DNA of 64,000 nt from contig PAQV01000007.1 of the NCBI GenBank assembly GCA_002709405.1, forward strand, positions 1 through 64,000, written 5' to 3'. Shown one piece after another: positions 53,770-63,165 of this stretch. The notes below the pieces were generated by a model. It did no database searches. It was not told the DNA's origin and worked only from the letters and a program-made list of their open reading frames with translations. The position numbers and the translations under genes were made by a program. This DNA comes from Paracoccaceae bacterium. GTDB taxonomy: Bacteria; Pseudomonadota; Alphaproteobacteria; Rhodobacterales; Rhodobacteraceae. Positions within the stretch are counted from its first letter, which is position 1; every line of letters starts with the position of its first letter.

Positions 53770-55326
53770 ATGACACTCACGAAACGCACGCTCGCAGCGC
53801 TTGCTGCCACCACGATGATGACCGCCCCGGCCCTGGCCGACGTGGCCATCACGGTGAACGCCACCCAGGTCTTCGGCACCGTCGATCCGGCCAAGGTCAA
53901 CGACTACACCGAGTACATGGGCGCGGTGAACCTCTATGACGGGCTGACCACGCTGGACACCGATGGGGCCATCGTGCCGCAGCTGGCCGACAGCTGGACG
54001 GTGTCCGACGACAACCTGACCTATACCTTCACCCTGAAGGACGGGGCCACCTTCCAGGACGGCTCGCCGGTCGAGGCTTCGGACGTGGTCTATTCGATCC
54101 AGCGCCTGCTGGCCCTGAACGAAGGCCCGTCCTACCTGTTCACCGGCCTGATCGACCCGGCCGCCGTCGAGGCCGTGGACGCCAAGACCGTCAAGATCGG
54201 CCTGACCAAGGTCTTCGCCCCCTTCATCACCACGACGCCCCTGCTGCTGGTGCTGAACGAAGAGGCCGTGAAGGCCGCATCCGACGCCGAATGGGGCGAG
54301 GATGCCGTGGGCGCGGCCAGCTTCGGCGCGGGCCCCTACGGGCTGGCGTCGTGGAACCGCGGCTCGGAACTGGTGATGGAACGCTACGGCGATTACCACG
54401 CCGGCTGGGACAAGGGCACGCCGATCGATACGATCCGGTTCGTGATCACCAACGACGAGGCGACCGTGAAGGCCCTGGCCAGCTCGGGCGAGCTGGCGTT
54501 TTCCGCCTCGGCCCATGCCAACGAGACCTTCGAAACCATCGGCGCCATGGATGACTACCGGGTCGAGGAAATCCCCACGGCGACCGGCTTCTACATCAAG
54601 ATGAACACCAAGGTCGCGCCGACCGATGACGTGCACGTGCGCCGGGCGATCCAGTATGCCACCGATTACGACACGATCCAGTCGGTCATCTACCCGGGCG
54701 CGCCGATGAACGGCCCGATGGCCCCGGCCTTTGCCGATGCCTATGCCTCGGATCTGCCGGCCCCGGAATACAACCTGGAAAAGGCGGCCGAGGAACTGGC
54801 CAAGTCGAAATACGCGGGCGAGGACCTGGTGATTTCGCACACCTACGTGGCCGGCCTGTCCTTCGAGGAAGACATCGCCCTGCTGATGCAGGCGAACCTG
54901 GAAGCCATCGGCGTCACGCTCGACCTGAAACCCGAGCCCTGGAACCGCATCACCGAGCTGGCCGGCGACGCCGCAACGACCCCGGCGACGACGCAGGTCT
55001 TCAACGGACCGTCCTACCCTTCGCCGGATTCGGTGTTCTACGTGCAGTACCACTCGGCCTCGGCCGGGACCTGGGCGTCGATGGAATGGCAACAGGATCC
55101 CGAGATCGACGCACTGATCGACGCCTCGCGGGCGACCACCGACGTGGCCGAGCAGAACGAGCTTTACAAGGAAATCCAGGTCAAGCTGCATGAAAGCGCG
55201 TCGGACGTCTACATGCTGGTCCAGCAGAAGCGCCACGCCATGAGCGAATGCCTGGCTGGCTATGGCTTCAAGCCGATGATGAGCTGGGATTACGACTTCT
55301 CGACCATGTACTGGACCTGCGACTGA
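53770..55326 (+). CDS. Extracellular solute-binding protein, family 5 (second ABC system)
   Basis: 518 residues with a signal peptide (LTKRTLAALAATTMMTAPALA). Family landmarks are NLYDGLTTLDTDGAIVPQLADSW, YTFTLKDGATFQDGSPVEASDV and the C-terminal lobe. It is the usual length for DppA-like proteins, unlike the 680-residue one at 2468. It is encoded downstream of the enzymes it presumably serves and is the last gene of the operon, followed by a strong terminator. It delivers substrate to the permeases at 46382-48267. The presence of hydantoinase and DUF917 genes points to a cyclic amide or modified amino acid as ligand (inference). Confidence 0.93.
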   Translation: MTLTKRTLAALAATTMMTAPALADVAITVNATQVFGTVDPAKVNDYTEYMGAVNLYDGLTTLDTDGAIVPQLADSWTVSDDNLTYTFTLKDGATFQDGSPVEASDVVYSIQRLLALNEGPSYLFTGLIDPAAVEAVDAKTVKIGLTKVFAPFITTTPLLLVLNEEAVKAASDAEWGEDAVGAASFGAGPYGLASWNRGSELVMERYGDYHAGWDKGTPIDTIRFVITNDEATVKALASSGELAFSASAHANETFETIGAMDDYRVEEIPTATGFYIKMNTKVAPTDDVHVRRAIQYATDYDTIQSVIYPGAPMNGPMAPAFADAYASDLPAPEYNLEKAAEELAKSKYAGEDLVISHTYVAGLSFEEDIALLMQANLEAIGVTLDLKPEPWNRITELAGDAATTPATTQVFNGPSYPSPDSVFYVQYHSASAGTWASMEWQQDPEIDALIDASRATTDVAEQNELYKEIQVKLHESASDVYMLVQQKRHAMSECLAGYGFKPMMSWDYDFSTMYWTCD

Positions 55327-55353
55327 CCTCTTCCCGCCAGTTCGGTACCTGCG

Positions 55354-55384
55354 CCGCCCGGTCCTTTCGGTCCGGGCGGTTTTT
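55354..55384 (+). terminator. Rho-independent terminator after the binding-protein gene
   Basis: CCGCCCGG pairs with CCGGGCGG (8 bp). An inner CC-TTTC-GG extends the stem past one T/T mismatch, and five T residues follow at 55380-55384. It lies 28 bp after the stop codon. This is the clearest intrinsic terminator in the window. Confidence 0.93.
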
Positions 55385-55544
55385 CGTGTCGCGCCTTAGG
55401 GCGCGCATCTTGCTGCGCCACAGGGTGCGCGTCACTCGCGGGGCCGCATTTTCCCCGGCGGATTGAGGACTTGCACCGACCGACCGTCCGGTTAAGTTAG
55501 GGCCGGGTCCGGCGGTCATGCGCCCGGACATATGGGAGGACATC

Positions 55545-56522
55545 ATGAAACAGATTTTGCTCGGCGCCGCTCTCGGCGCCCTGGTCGCTGGTGCGGCCGC
55601 CGCGCAGGAGAAAATGCGCATCTCGCTGCAATTGCCCCTGACCAGCCATCTGGGCGAGAACCTGTCGCTGTTCGAAAAGGAAGTCGAAGAGCGCACCGGC
55701 GGGGCCATCGACGTGGAAATTTACGACAGCGCCACGCTGTACAAGGACAAGGAAGTGCCGGCCGCCGTGGGCGCGGGCTCGATCGAGGCGGGCGTGGCCT
55801 CGCTGACGCGCTATGTCGGTGACGCGCCGGTGGTCGACGTGTTCTACATGCCGTTCCTGTTCAATTCCGAGGACAAGGTGCGCGCGGCCGTGGCCCAGGG
55901 CAGCACCGTGCGCGAGACCATCGAAGAGGCCGTGGCCGAGACCGGCGGCCAAATCCTCTACTGGCAGGCCTATGGCGGGGCGATCCTGCTGTCGCAGGGC
56001 GGCCCGATCACCCGGCCAGAGGACCTGGAAGGCAAGAAGGTCCGGGTCTTCGGCAAGACCCTGGGGGATTTCGTGTCTGCCGCGGGCGGCGCGCCGACGC
56101 TGATTTCCGGGTCCGAACAATACCTGGCCTACCAGCGGGGCACCGTCGACGTGGGCATGACCGGCGTCTCGGGTGTCAAGTCGCGCAAGCTGTGGGAGGT
56201 CATGGACACCATCACCGTGACCAACCATGCCGACATCGAATTCGTCGTGGTCGTCAACACCGAGTGGTGGAACGGCCTGTCCGACGAGATCCGCGCCCAG
56301 ATCACCGAGGCCGCGGCGGTGGCCCAGGAAGACGTGCGCGACCGCATGTCCCAGATCGAGGCTGAGGCCTATGCCGCCGCCGAAGAGAACGGCATGACCA
56401 TCGTCAAGTTGACCGACGAGGACCTGGCGGCCTGGAAGGACGTCGTCCAGCCGGTTTACGACAATTACGTCAAGGCGTCGGGCGAGGCCGGGCAGGCCAT
56501 TCTCGACAGCGTCGCCGACTGA
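55545..56522 (+). CDS. TRAP transporter substrate-binding protein (DctP family)
   Basis: 325 residues with a signal peptide (KQILLGAALGALVAGAAAA-Q). The DctP fold is seen in LPLTSHLGENLSLFEKEVEERTGGAIDVEIYDSATLYKDKEV (in segments) and in VRVFGKTLGDFVSAAGGAPTLISGSEQYLAYQRGTVDVG, where an Arg before the carboxylate-binding region is typical. It captures an organic acid in the periplasm for the DctQM membrane proteins encoded next. ATG 55545 follows GGGAGGA. The upstream gap of 218 bp holds the terminator of the previous operon and the promoter of this one. Confidence 0.92.
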   Translation: MKQILLGAALGALVAGAAAAQEKMRISLQLPLTSHLGENLSLFEKEVEERTGGAIDVEIYDSATLYKDKEVPAAVGAGSIEAGVASLTRYVGDAPVVDVFYMPFLFNSEDKVRAAVAQGSTVRETIEEAVAETGGQILYWQAYGGAILLSQGGPITRPEDLEGKKVRVFGKTLGDFVSAAGGAPTLISGSEQYLAYQRGTVDVGMTGVSGVKSRKLWEVMDTITVTNHADIEFVVVVNTEWWNGLSDEIRAQITEAAAVAQEDVRDRMSQIEAEAYAAAEENGMTIVKLTDEDLAAWKDVVQPVYDNYVKASGEAGQAILDSVAD

Positions 56523-56586
56523 TCCGAACCACCTGATCCAACCACGGCGGGCGGCGTGCTGCCCGCCGGACCTCACAGGCCTTTCC

Positions 56587-57084
56587 ATGTCCCTGATTTC
56601 CCTTGTTTCCCGCCTGGCAGGCCTGCTGGGCGCCGTGCTGCTGGCCGCAACCGGCGCGATGCTGACCTACGAGGTCGTGGCCCGCTATTTCTTTACCCGG
56701 CCGACGATCTGGGCGGCCGAGCTTAGCCAGCTTTGCCTGATCTGGGGCTGCCTGCTGGCCATGGCCTGGGTGCTGCAGATGCGCCACCACATCACGGTCA
56801 ACGCCGTGACCGGCCTGTTGCCGAAGGGCGCCCAGCTGGCCTGCGTGGGCTTTGCGCTGGTCTTCGTCCTGGTGTTTTCGCTGATCGTGACCTGGTGGGG
56901 CTGGGACATCTTCCATGACAGCTGGGTGCGCGGGCGCACCACCGGTTCGATCCTGGACCTGCCGGCCTGGGTGGCCGAGCTGTCGGTGCCCGTGGGCTTT
57001 GCGCTGCTGTCGCTGCAAAGCCTCGTCGAACTGGCCGGGCTGCGCTCTGGCACCACCATCACCCTGGGGAGCAGCCACGAATGA
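56587..57084 (+). CDS. TRAP transporter small membrane subunit (DctQ family)
   Basis: 165 residues with four predicted membrane helices (about 8-28, 45-65, 88-108, 128-148). TYEVVARYFFTRPTIWAAELSQ is the DctQ signature. It partners the large DctM subunit, whose start overlaps its stop by 4 bp (ATGA). Its function in transport is structural, linking the binding protein to the pore. Confidence 0.92.
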   Translation: MSLISLVSRLAGLLGAVLLAATGAMLTYEVVARYFFTRPTIWAAELSQLCLIWGCLLAMAWVLQMRHHITVNAVTGLLPKGAQLACVGFALVFVLVFSLIVTWWGWDIFHDSWVRGRTTGSILDLPAWVAELSVPVGFALLSLQSLVELAGLRSGTTITLGSSHE

Positions 57085-58355
57085 CCGTCATCCTTATTCT
57101 CGTGGCGCTCTTCGCGCTGCTTCTGCTGGGCGTGCCGGTGGCCTTTGCCCTGGGCGGGTTGGGCCTGGGCATGCTGCTGCTGGGCGGCTTTTCGCCCCTG
57201 ATGGCCCCTCAGGCCATGCTGTCGACGCTGGACGGGTTCATCCTGCTGGCCGTGCCGCTGTTCCTGCTGATGTCCAACGTGCTGCTGAAGGGCGGGGTGG
57301 GGCGCGACCTCTTCGCCGCCGTGCAGGCCTGGGTCGGGCACTGGCCCGGCGGGCTGGCGGTGGCCACGATCCTGTCCTGTGCGCTGTTCGCCGCGATCTC
57401 CGGGTCCTCGGTGGCCACCGCGGCGACCATCGGCACCGTGGCCATCCCCGAGATGATCAGCCGCGGCTATGACAAGCGCTTCGTCTACGGGCTGCTGGCG
57501 GCCGGAGGCACGCTGGGCATCCTGATCCCGCCGTCGATCCCGATGATCGTCTACGGCTTCGTGACCGAGCAATCGGTGATCGCCCTGTTCCTGGGCGGCA
57601 TCGCGCCGGGCGCCGTGCTGATCGTGCTGTTTGTCGTGTTCTCCATGCTCTACAGCCGATTTTCCCAGGCCTACACGCCGATGGCTCCGGCCTCCTGGCC
57701 CGAGCGCATCCAGGCCACCAAGCGGGCGCTGCCCTCGCTGGCGCTGGCGCTTCTGGTCATCGTCGGGCTTTACTCCGGGGCCTTCACGCCCACCGAGGGC
57801 GCAGCCGTGGGCTTTGCGGCGGCCGTCGTGATCACGGCGGTCTGGCTGCGCTCTCTCAGCCTGGCCGATTTCTGGGCGGCGGTGCGCGAAAGTGCGCTGA
57901 CCACCACGGCGATCCTGCTGATCATCGGGGGGGCCAAGGTCTTTGGCAAGGCCATCGCGCTTTACCGGATCCCGCAGGACGTGTCGGTGTTCCTGGCCCA
58001 GACCTTCGACGGGCCGCTGGGCTTCATCATCGCCGTGTCGGTGGTGCTGGTGCTGATGGGGCTGGTGTTCGAGGCGATGTCGATGATCCTGATCATGACG
58101 CCGGTCCTGTTACCTTCGGTCATGCGGCTTGGCTTTGACCCGGTCTGGTTCGGCATCTACATGGTGATCATGGTGGAAATCGCGCTGATCACGCCGCCCG
58201 TTGGGCTGAACCTCTATGTCATCCAGTCCGTGGCGAAAACGACGCTGGGGCAGGTGGCCCGGGGGGTCTGGCCCTTCCTTCTGCTGATGCTTGCGACCGT
58301 CGCCGCGCTTTATGTCGTGCCCGACCTCGCGCTTTATATTCCGTTCAAATGGTGA
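57081..58355 (+). CDS. TRAP transporter large permease (DctM family)
   Basis: 424 residues, with around eleven to twelve membrane helices. GVPVAFALGGLGLGMLLLGG, ISGSSVATAATIGTVAIPEM, GGTLGILIPPSIPMIVYG and ITPPVGLNLYVIQ are DctM hallmarks. It is the ion-coupled channel for the organic acid bound by the DctP protein. Its stop lies 5 bp before the isocitrate-lyase-family gene, so transport and catabolism appear to share a transcript. Confidence 0.94.
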   Translation: MTVILILVALFALLLLGVPVAFALGGLGLGMLLLGGFSPLMAPQAMLSTLDGFILLAVPLFLLMSNVLLKGGVGRDLFAAVQAWVGHWPGGLAVATILSCALFAAISGSSVATAATIGTVAIPEMISRGYDKRFVYGLLAAGGTLGILIPPSIPMIVYGFVTEQSVIALFLGGIAPGAVLIVLFVVFSMLYSRFSQAYTPMAPASWPERIQATKRALPSLALALLVIVGLYSGAFTPTEGAAVGFAAAVVITAVWLRSLSLADFWAAVRESALTTTAILLIIGGAKVFGKAIALYRIPQDVSVFLAQTFDGPLGFIIAVSVVLVLMGLVFEAMSMILIMTPVLLPSVMRLGFDPVWFGIYMVIMVEIALITPPVGLNLYVIQSVAKTTLGQVARGVWPFLLLMLATVAALYVVPDLALYIPFKW

Positions 58356-58360
58356 GACCC

Positions 58361-59233
58361 ATGACCGTTGCCGACAATCTCCGCGTCCTGCTGGCGCAGG
58401 AGGAGTGCCACACGATGCCCTGCTGTTTCGATGCCCTGTCCGCGAAACTGATCCAGCAGGAGGGCTATCCGCTGACCTTCATGTCGGGTTTCGCGACCTC
58501 GGCGGCCCGGATCGGGGCGCCCGATCTTGGCCTGATGAGCTATTCCGAGGTGCTGGACCAGGCCCGCAACATCACCGATGCCATCGATATCCCGCTGATC
58601 GGGGATGGCGACACGGGCTATGGCAACGCGATGAACGTGCGCCGGACGGTGGCGGGCTTTGCCAAGGCGGGCTGTGCATCGGTGATGATCGAGGACCAGC
58701 TGGCGCCCAAGCGCTGCGGCCATACCCCGGGCAAGGCCGTGGTGTCGCGCGAGGAGGCCTTCGACCGGATCCGCGCGGCGGTGGACGAACGCACGGCCCT
58801 GCGCGAGCAGGGGTTGGACATCCTGATCCTGGCGCGCACCGATGCCCGCCATGATCACGGGCTGGGCGAGGCCATCGAGCGGGCTGCGCGCTTTGCCGAG
58901 CTGGGGGCCGACATCCTGTTCGTCGAGGCGCCGAAGACCGTCGAGGAGATGCGCCAGGTCTGCGACGCGCTGCCGGGGCCGAAGATGGCCAATATCGTCG
59001 AGGGCGGAGAGACGCCGGACCTGACCAATGCCGAGTTGCGCGACATCGGCTATTCGATCGCGGCTTATCCGCTGTCGCTGATGGCAGCGGCGATGCAGGC
59101 GATGGTGACGACCCTGCGGGCGATGCGCGAGGACCAGCGGCCCGGCCAGATGGATTTCGTGGAACTGCGCCGGCGGATCGGCTTCAACGATTATTACGAG
59201 ATGTCAGAGACCTACGCCTCGGCCCGGCGCTGA
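58361..59233 (+). CDS. Isocitrate lyase / PEP mutase-family enzyme
   Basis: 290 residues, a TIM-barrel of the ICL/PEPM superfamily. PLIGDGDTGYGNAMNV carries the metal-binding Asp residues, and KRCGHTPGKAVVS holds the active-site Cys loop of lyase-type members such as methylisocitrate and oxaloacetate lyases. ARTDARHDHGLGEAIERA and LFVEAPKTVEEM are also typical. It would cleave or rearrange a 2-hydroxy or oxo acid, probably one imported by the adjacent TRAP system (inference). ATG 58361 is chosen; an ATG at 58349 overlapping dctM is possible. Confidence 0.88.
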   Translation: MTVADNLRVLLAQEECHTMPCCFDALSAKLIQQEGYPLTFMSGFATSAARIGAPDLGLMSYSEVLDQARNITDAIDIPLIGDGDTGYGNAMNVRRTVAGFAKAGCASVMIEDQLAPKRCGHTPGKAVVSREEAFDRIRAAVDERTALREQGLDILILARTDARHDHGLGEAIERAARFAELGADILFVEAPKTVEEMRQVCDALPGPKMANIVEGGETPDLTNAELRDIGYSIAAYPLSLMAAAMQAMVTTLRAMREDQRPGQMDFVELRRRIGFNDYYEMSETYASARR

Positions 59234-59306
59234 CACCAGGGAGAAGACCGGCGGGACACCGGGACGGACGCGCGCCTGCGGCGACGCCCCGCCCGCCGTC
59301 CCGCAA

Positions 59307-60338
59307 TTAGGCCCCCTCGAACCCTTCGAGCACGTTGACGGTGTTGATGCCGACCGCCTCGATGGCATAGCCGCCCTCCATGCAGAACACCGTCGGCAGG
59401 CCAAGACCCGCGATACGCCGGCCGGCATCGGTGAAATCGGGGCTGTCGAGCTTGAAGAAGCTGATCGGGTCGTCCTTGTAGGCATCCACGCCCAGCGACA
59501 CGACCAGCGCCTCGGCCCCTTGCGCCCGGATCGCGGCAATGGCGGTGTCGAGCGCGTCGCTCCAGACGGAATAGGGGGTTCCCGGGGCCATCGGCAGGTT
59601 CAGCGTGGCGCCTTCGCCCGCTCCGGTCCCGGTTTCGTCGGCAAAGCCCAGGAAATAGGGGAAGGCGTCCTCGGGCGCGCCATGGAGCGAGGCAAAGAAG
59701 ACGTCGTCGCGGCCATAGAATATGTCCTGAGTGCCATTGCCGTGGTGAAAGTCGATGTCGAGGATGGCGACCTTTGCGGCCCCCGAGGCGCGCAGGGCTT
59801 CGGCGGCCAGAGCGGCATTGTTGAGGAAGCAATAACCCCCGTACATGTCCGCCGTGGCATGGTGTCCGGGCGGCCGGCACAGGGCAAAGGCCGCGCGGGC
59901 TCCGTCGATCACCGCCGCCGTTGCCGATTGCGCGCAGGCCGCGGACCCGAGCGCGGCCGCCCATGTGCCCCCGGTGATCGCGGTTTCCGCGGCCAGGCAA
60001 TAATACCCCACCTTGCCATCGATGTTGCGCGGCGGCCGGCCGGTCTGCATGCGCCGGACCGGGAACGAGGCGGCAATGATCTCGCCCCTGAACCCTTCGG
60101 CAACCCATTGATCCCACGCGGTTTCAAGGAACTCGAGGTAGCCCGGATCGCACAGCGCCGCGATCGCGCCCATGTCCGGAGCCCCGGGCGCCTGGATGTC
60201 CGTCAGCCCGCGCTCCTGCAGCCGGTTGAGGATGTATTCCACCCGGCTGGGCCGCTCGAACGGCGTGACCAGCTCGCCGCCGTTAAGCTCGCCCTGGGGA
60301 AAGTGCAGGCGATGTGTTTCGGAATGGAAGATGCGCAT
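59307..60338 (-). CDS. Acetylpolyamine amidohydrolase (histone-deacetylase family)
   Basis: 343 residues with the zinc hydrolase motifs RPPGHHA, DIDFHHGNGTQDIFYGR and, near the C terminus, EGGYAIEAVG. The length and the start MRIFHSETHRLHFPQGEL match acetylpolyamine amidohydrolases, which deacetylate acetyl-putrescine or acetyl-spermidine. Other deacetylase-family amidases cannot be excluded. It is convergent with the isocitrate-lyase-family gene and divergent from the kinase gene at 60501, so it is probably a single-gene transcript. Confidence 0.9.
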   Translation of the reverse strand: MRIFHSETHRLHFPQGELNGGELVTPFERPSRVEYILNRLQERGLTDIQAPGAPDMGAIAALCDPGYLEFLETAWDQWVAEGFRGEIIAASFPVRRMQTGRPPRNIDGKVGYYCLAAETAITGGTWAAALGSAACAQSATAAVIDGARAAFALCRPPGHHATADMYGGYCFLNNAALAAEALRASGAAKVAILDIDFHHGNGTQDIFYGRDDVFFASLHGAPEDAFPYFLGFADETGTGAGEGATLNLPMAPGTPYSVWSDALDTAIAAIRAQGAEALVVSLGVDAYKDDPISFFKLDSPDFTDAGRRIAGLGLPTVFCMEGGYAIEAVGINTVNVLEGFEGA

Positions 60339-60500
60339 GGCTGAGGGATCCGGATGGTCTGAACTGTCCCCGACCTTAGCGGTTTCGCGGGCGTTGCAAA
60401 GCCGGGGCCGCGGGGAAAAACGGGCGGGTTTAACTCTTTACTAAGACAGAGGGCGCAGAGTGCCGGGGCAGGGTGGAGCCACCCGCCAGGAGGCACCGGG

Positions 60501-61709
60501 ATGCTGGAGGGTTTGACGGAAATGATCCGCGGGGAAGCGTTCATGCCGCATGGCATGTGCCTGTTGTGGCGGCCGGATCTGCTGTTTCTTCACGGCGGAT
60601 CGGACCTGTTCATTGCCCTGGCTTACCTGACCATTCCCCTCGTTATCATGCGGGCGGCCCGTTTAAGGCCGGACCTGATCGACGCGAAAGTCGCCCGGCT
60701 GTTTGCCGTCTTCATCACCGCCTGTGCGCTCAGCCATCTGGCCGGGTTGGCCACGCTGTGGTGGCCCGCCTACGGGATACAGGGGCTGATCAAGGCCGCG
60801 ACGGCGGTCGTGTCGGTTTATACGGCGGTTGAACTCGCGCGGTTGTTGCCCAGCGTTCTGACCATGCCGTCTCGCGCGGACCTGGCGGCCCGTGACACGG
60901 CGTTGAACCTGCAACGCATTGATTCCGAACGGGTTCGCGAGGCCAATGAAAAACTGAACGAATTCGCCTACGTGGCCTCGCATGACCTGCGCGCTCCGAT
61001 GCGCGGCATTGCGAACCATGCTCGCTTTCTCGAAGAAGATCACGGTCCCGATCTGCCCCAGGACGCGCGCCGGCGGTTGTCCCGGATGCAAGAGCTTTGC
61101 GTGCAGATGGAACAATTGATTTCCACGCTCCTGCAATATTCGCGGATCTCCCGATCAGAGGCCTGCGAGGACGTGGCCCTAGAACCGCTGTTCCTCGGCA
61201 TCCGCGACCGGCTGGCCGAGACCCTGGCCGAACGCAATGCAGAGATCGTTCTGGATACGCCCTTGCCGGTGATGGCTGGTGATCCGGCGGGGTTCGAAAC
61301 GGTTCTGACCAACCTTATTTCCAACGGGCTGACCTACAATAGCTCGGCCGCTCCGCGCGTGCATGTCGGCTTCCTTGACCAGGTCGAGGTAGACGGCGCG
61401 GTGCTGGAAAAGGCGCTTTACGTGCGCGACAACGGGATTGGCATTGCGCCGGATCAGCACGATCTGGTGTTCCGCATGTTCAAGCGCCTGCACCCGCCCG
61501 AGGCCTACGGGCCGGGCACCGGCGCGGGCCTGGCCTTTGTCCGGCGCGTCGTCGAAAGCCAGGGCGGGACGGTCTGCCTGCACTCGGCGCCGGACGAAGG
61601 GTCCACTTTCTACCTGACGTTCCCCGGGCCAAATGCCGCCCCGAACCATGCGGATCGCCCTGTCGACACCGCCGGCGGATACGCCGGGCCACTGCCGCAG
61701 GGGGCCTAG
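60501..61709 (+). CDS. Histidine kinase with ethylene-receptor-type membrane domain
   Basis: 402 residues. Three membrane helices (about 32-53, 64-86, 95-118) match the ethylene-binding domain of plant ETR1: DLFIALAYLTIPL and FITACALSHL parallel DFFIAIAYFSIPL and FIVLCGATHL. Asp-35, Tyr-42, Ile-72, Cys-75 and His-79 correspond to ETR1 Asp-25, Tyr-32, Ile-62, Cys-65 and His-69 at identical spacing. Cys-75 and His-79 are the copper ligands. The kinase part has HisKA YVASHDLRAPMRGI (phosphorylated His) and an HATPase with DNGIGIAP and GTGAGLAFV, a phytochrome-like kinase type. It would sense ethylene, or copper, in the membrane. The output is probably through the response regulators downstream. 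Confidence 0.85.
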   Translation: MLEGLTEMIRGEAFMPHGMCLLWRPDLLFLHGGSDLFIALAYLTIPLVIMRAARLRPDLIDAKVARLFAVFITACALSHLAGLATLWWPAYGIQGLIKAATAVVSVYTAVELARLLPSVLTMPSRADLAARDTALNLQRIDSERVREANEKLNEFAYVASHDLRAPMRGIANHARFLEEDHGPDLPQDARRRLSRMQELCVQMEQLISTLLQYSRISRSEACEDVALEPLFLGIRDRLAETLAERNAEIVLDTPLPVMAGDPAGFETVLTNLISNGLTYNSSAAPRVHVGFLDQVEVDGAVLEKALYVRDNGIGIAPDQHDLVFRMFKRLHPPEAYGPGTGAGLAFVRRVVESQGGTVCLHSAPDEGSTFYLTFPGPNAAPNHADRPVDTAGGYAGPLPQGA

Positions 61710-61710
61710 G

Positions 61711-63165
61711 ATGACTGGGCAAACCGATCGCCGAAGGCTTTGGCCTTTGATCGTTTTTACCCTCACGGCCGTAATCTGCGTGCCTGCCGTGATCGCCCTG
61801 GTGGACATGCGCGGGCGCAATCGTGACGACCTTGGGGTGCTGACCCGCGAATTGCCGGAGATGTTGGCGGATTTCGAACTGGCTATCGGTTATTCCGGGT
61901 TCATCCACGATTTCAAGAACGCGGTCCTGCGCGGGGGCGAGCCGAAATACGCAGCCGAGGCGCGCGATGGCTACGATCAGGCAATGCGCACCCTGGCCCG
62001 GCTCGACGTGATCGCCCGGGATGTCGGCCTGGACATCGACATGAGCGCGATCCGAGACACGCTGAACGCCTACCGCAGGGCCTTGCTTGTCGTGGAACAC
62101 GGCCATCGCCAGGGGTGGTCAGCGGAACAGATCGACGATGCCGTGCGCATCCCGGACGCGGCGGCCATCCTAAACCTGGTTTCCGCGCACGAGGCGATAC
62201 AGGCCGCTCTGCTTGATCGGACAGAGCTCCGGCGCAAGGATATGAACGTCCTCTTCGGGCTGGTCTGGATGCTGCTGGTTCTGTTGCCCGGCTCGGTCAT
62301 CGTGTTGATGTGGCTGTCGATGACGCAACAGGCGCGTCGGCTGGCCGAGATCCAGGCCCTGAACAAGGGGTTGGATGACAGCAACGGGCGATTGCGCCTG
62401 ACGAACAGTCAACTGCACTCCAGCAACCAGAAGCTCGACGAATTCGCCCATGTGGCGGCCCACGACCTGCAAGCGCCGGTCCGGGGCATCGCCAACCACA
62501 TCAACTTCATGGTTGAAGACCACGGTCCCGATATGCCGCCCGCCCTGCAACGCCGGATGCAGCGGGTGCATGACCTGTGCGGCCAGATTGAAACGTTGAT
62601 TTCGACCCTGCTGGCCTATTCGCGGATCGACCGCGCGGCCCGCATGGAACAGGTCGACCTGACGCAGATCGTGGCCGACATCCGGTCTTCCTTGTCCGAC
62701 CAATTGGCCGCGTGCAACGGGGCCATCGTGATCGACGCCGATCTGCCTCCGGTGCGGGCCAATCCGGCGGATGCCACCACCATCCTGCGCAACCTCATTC
62801 TGAACGGCTTGGCTTACACCCGGGCGGCGCGCCCAGTGGTTCATGTGGGCTATCAGCCGAAAGTCGATGTCGGCGGCGAAACCCTGGAAGGCGCGATTTA
62901 CGTGAAGGACAACGGCATCGGCATCGCGCCCGAGTTCCACGACGCCATATTCCGCATGTTCAAACGGCTGAACAGACCAGAGGATTTCACACCCGGATCG
63001 GGCGCCGGGCTGGCCTTTGTGCGCCGTCTTGTCGAAACCCAGGGCGGCCGGGTGACGGTCGCCTCTGAACCGGGACGGGGCAGCATCTTTTACGTGGTCT
63101 TCGGTCCGGGCCAGGCCCAGGACGCCCAGATCATCGAACCGGAAAGGACACGCCGCTATGCCTGA
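61711..63165 (+). CDS. Sensor histidine kinase with periplasmic helical domain
   Basis: 484 residues. Membrane helices at about 12-32 and 190-212 enclose a helical periplasmic sensor domain. HisKA (HVAAHDLQAPVRGIANH) and HATPase (NGIGIAPEFH, GSGAGLAFVRR) follow. The kinase half is closely similar to that of the preceding ethylene-receptor-type kinase, so the pair probably arose by duplication and then gained different sensors. ATG 61711 sits one base after the previous stop (TAGGATG). It overlaps the next response-regulator gene by 8 bp. Confidence 0.9.
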   Translation: MTGQTDRRRLWPLIVFTLTAVICVPAVIALVDMRGRNRDDLGVLTRELPEMLADFELAIGYSGFIHDFKNAVLRGGEPKYAAEARDGYDQAMRTLARLDVIARDVGLDIDMSAIRDTLNAYRRALLVVEHGHRQGWSAEQIDDAVRIPDAAAILNLVSAHEAIQAALLDRTELRRKDMNVLFGLVWMLLVLLPGSVIVLMWLSMTQQARRLAEIQALNKGLDDSNGRLRLTNSQLHSSNQKLDEFAHVAAHDLQAPVRGIANHINFMVEDHGPDMPPALQRRMQRVHDLCGQIETLISTLLAYSRIDRAARMEQVDLTQIVADIRSSLSDQLAACNGAIVIDADLPPVRANPADATTILRNLILNGLAYTRAARPVVHVGYQPKVDVGGETLEGAIYVKDNGIGIAPEFHDAIFRMFKRLNRPEDFTPGSGAGLAFVRRLVETQGGRVTVASEPGRGSIFYVVFGPGQAQDAQIIEPERTRRYA

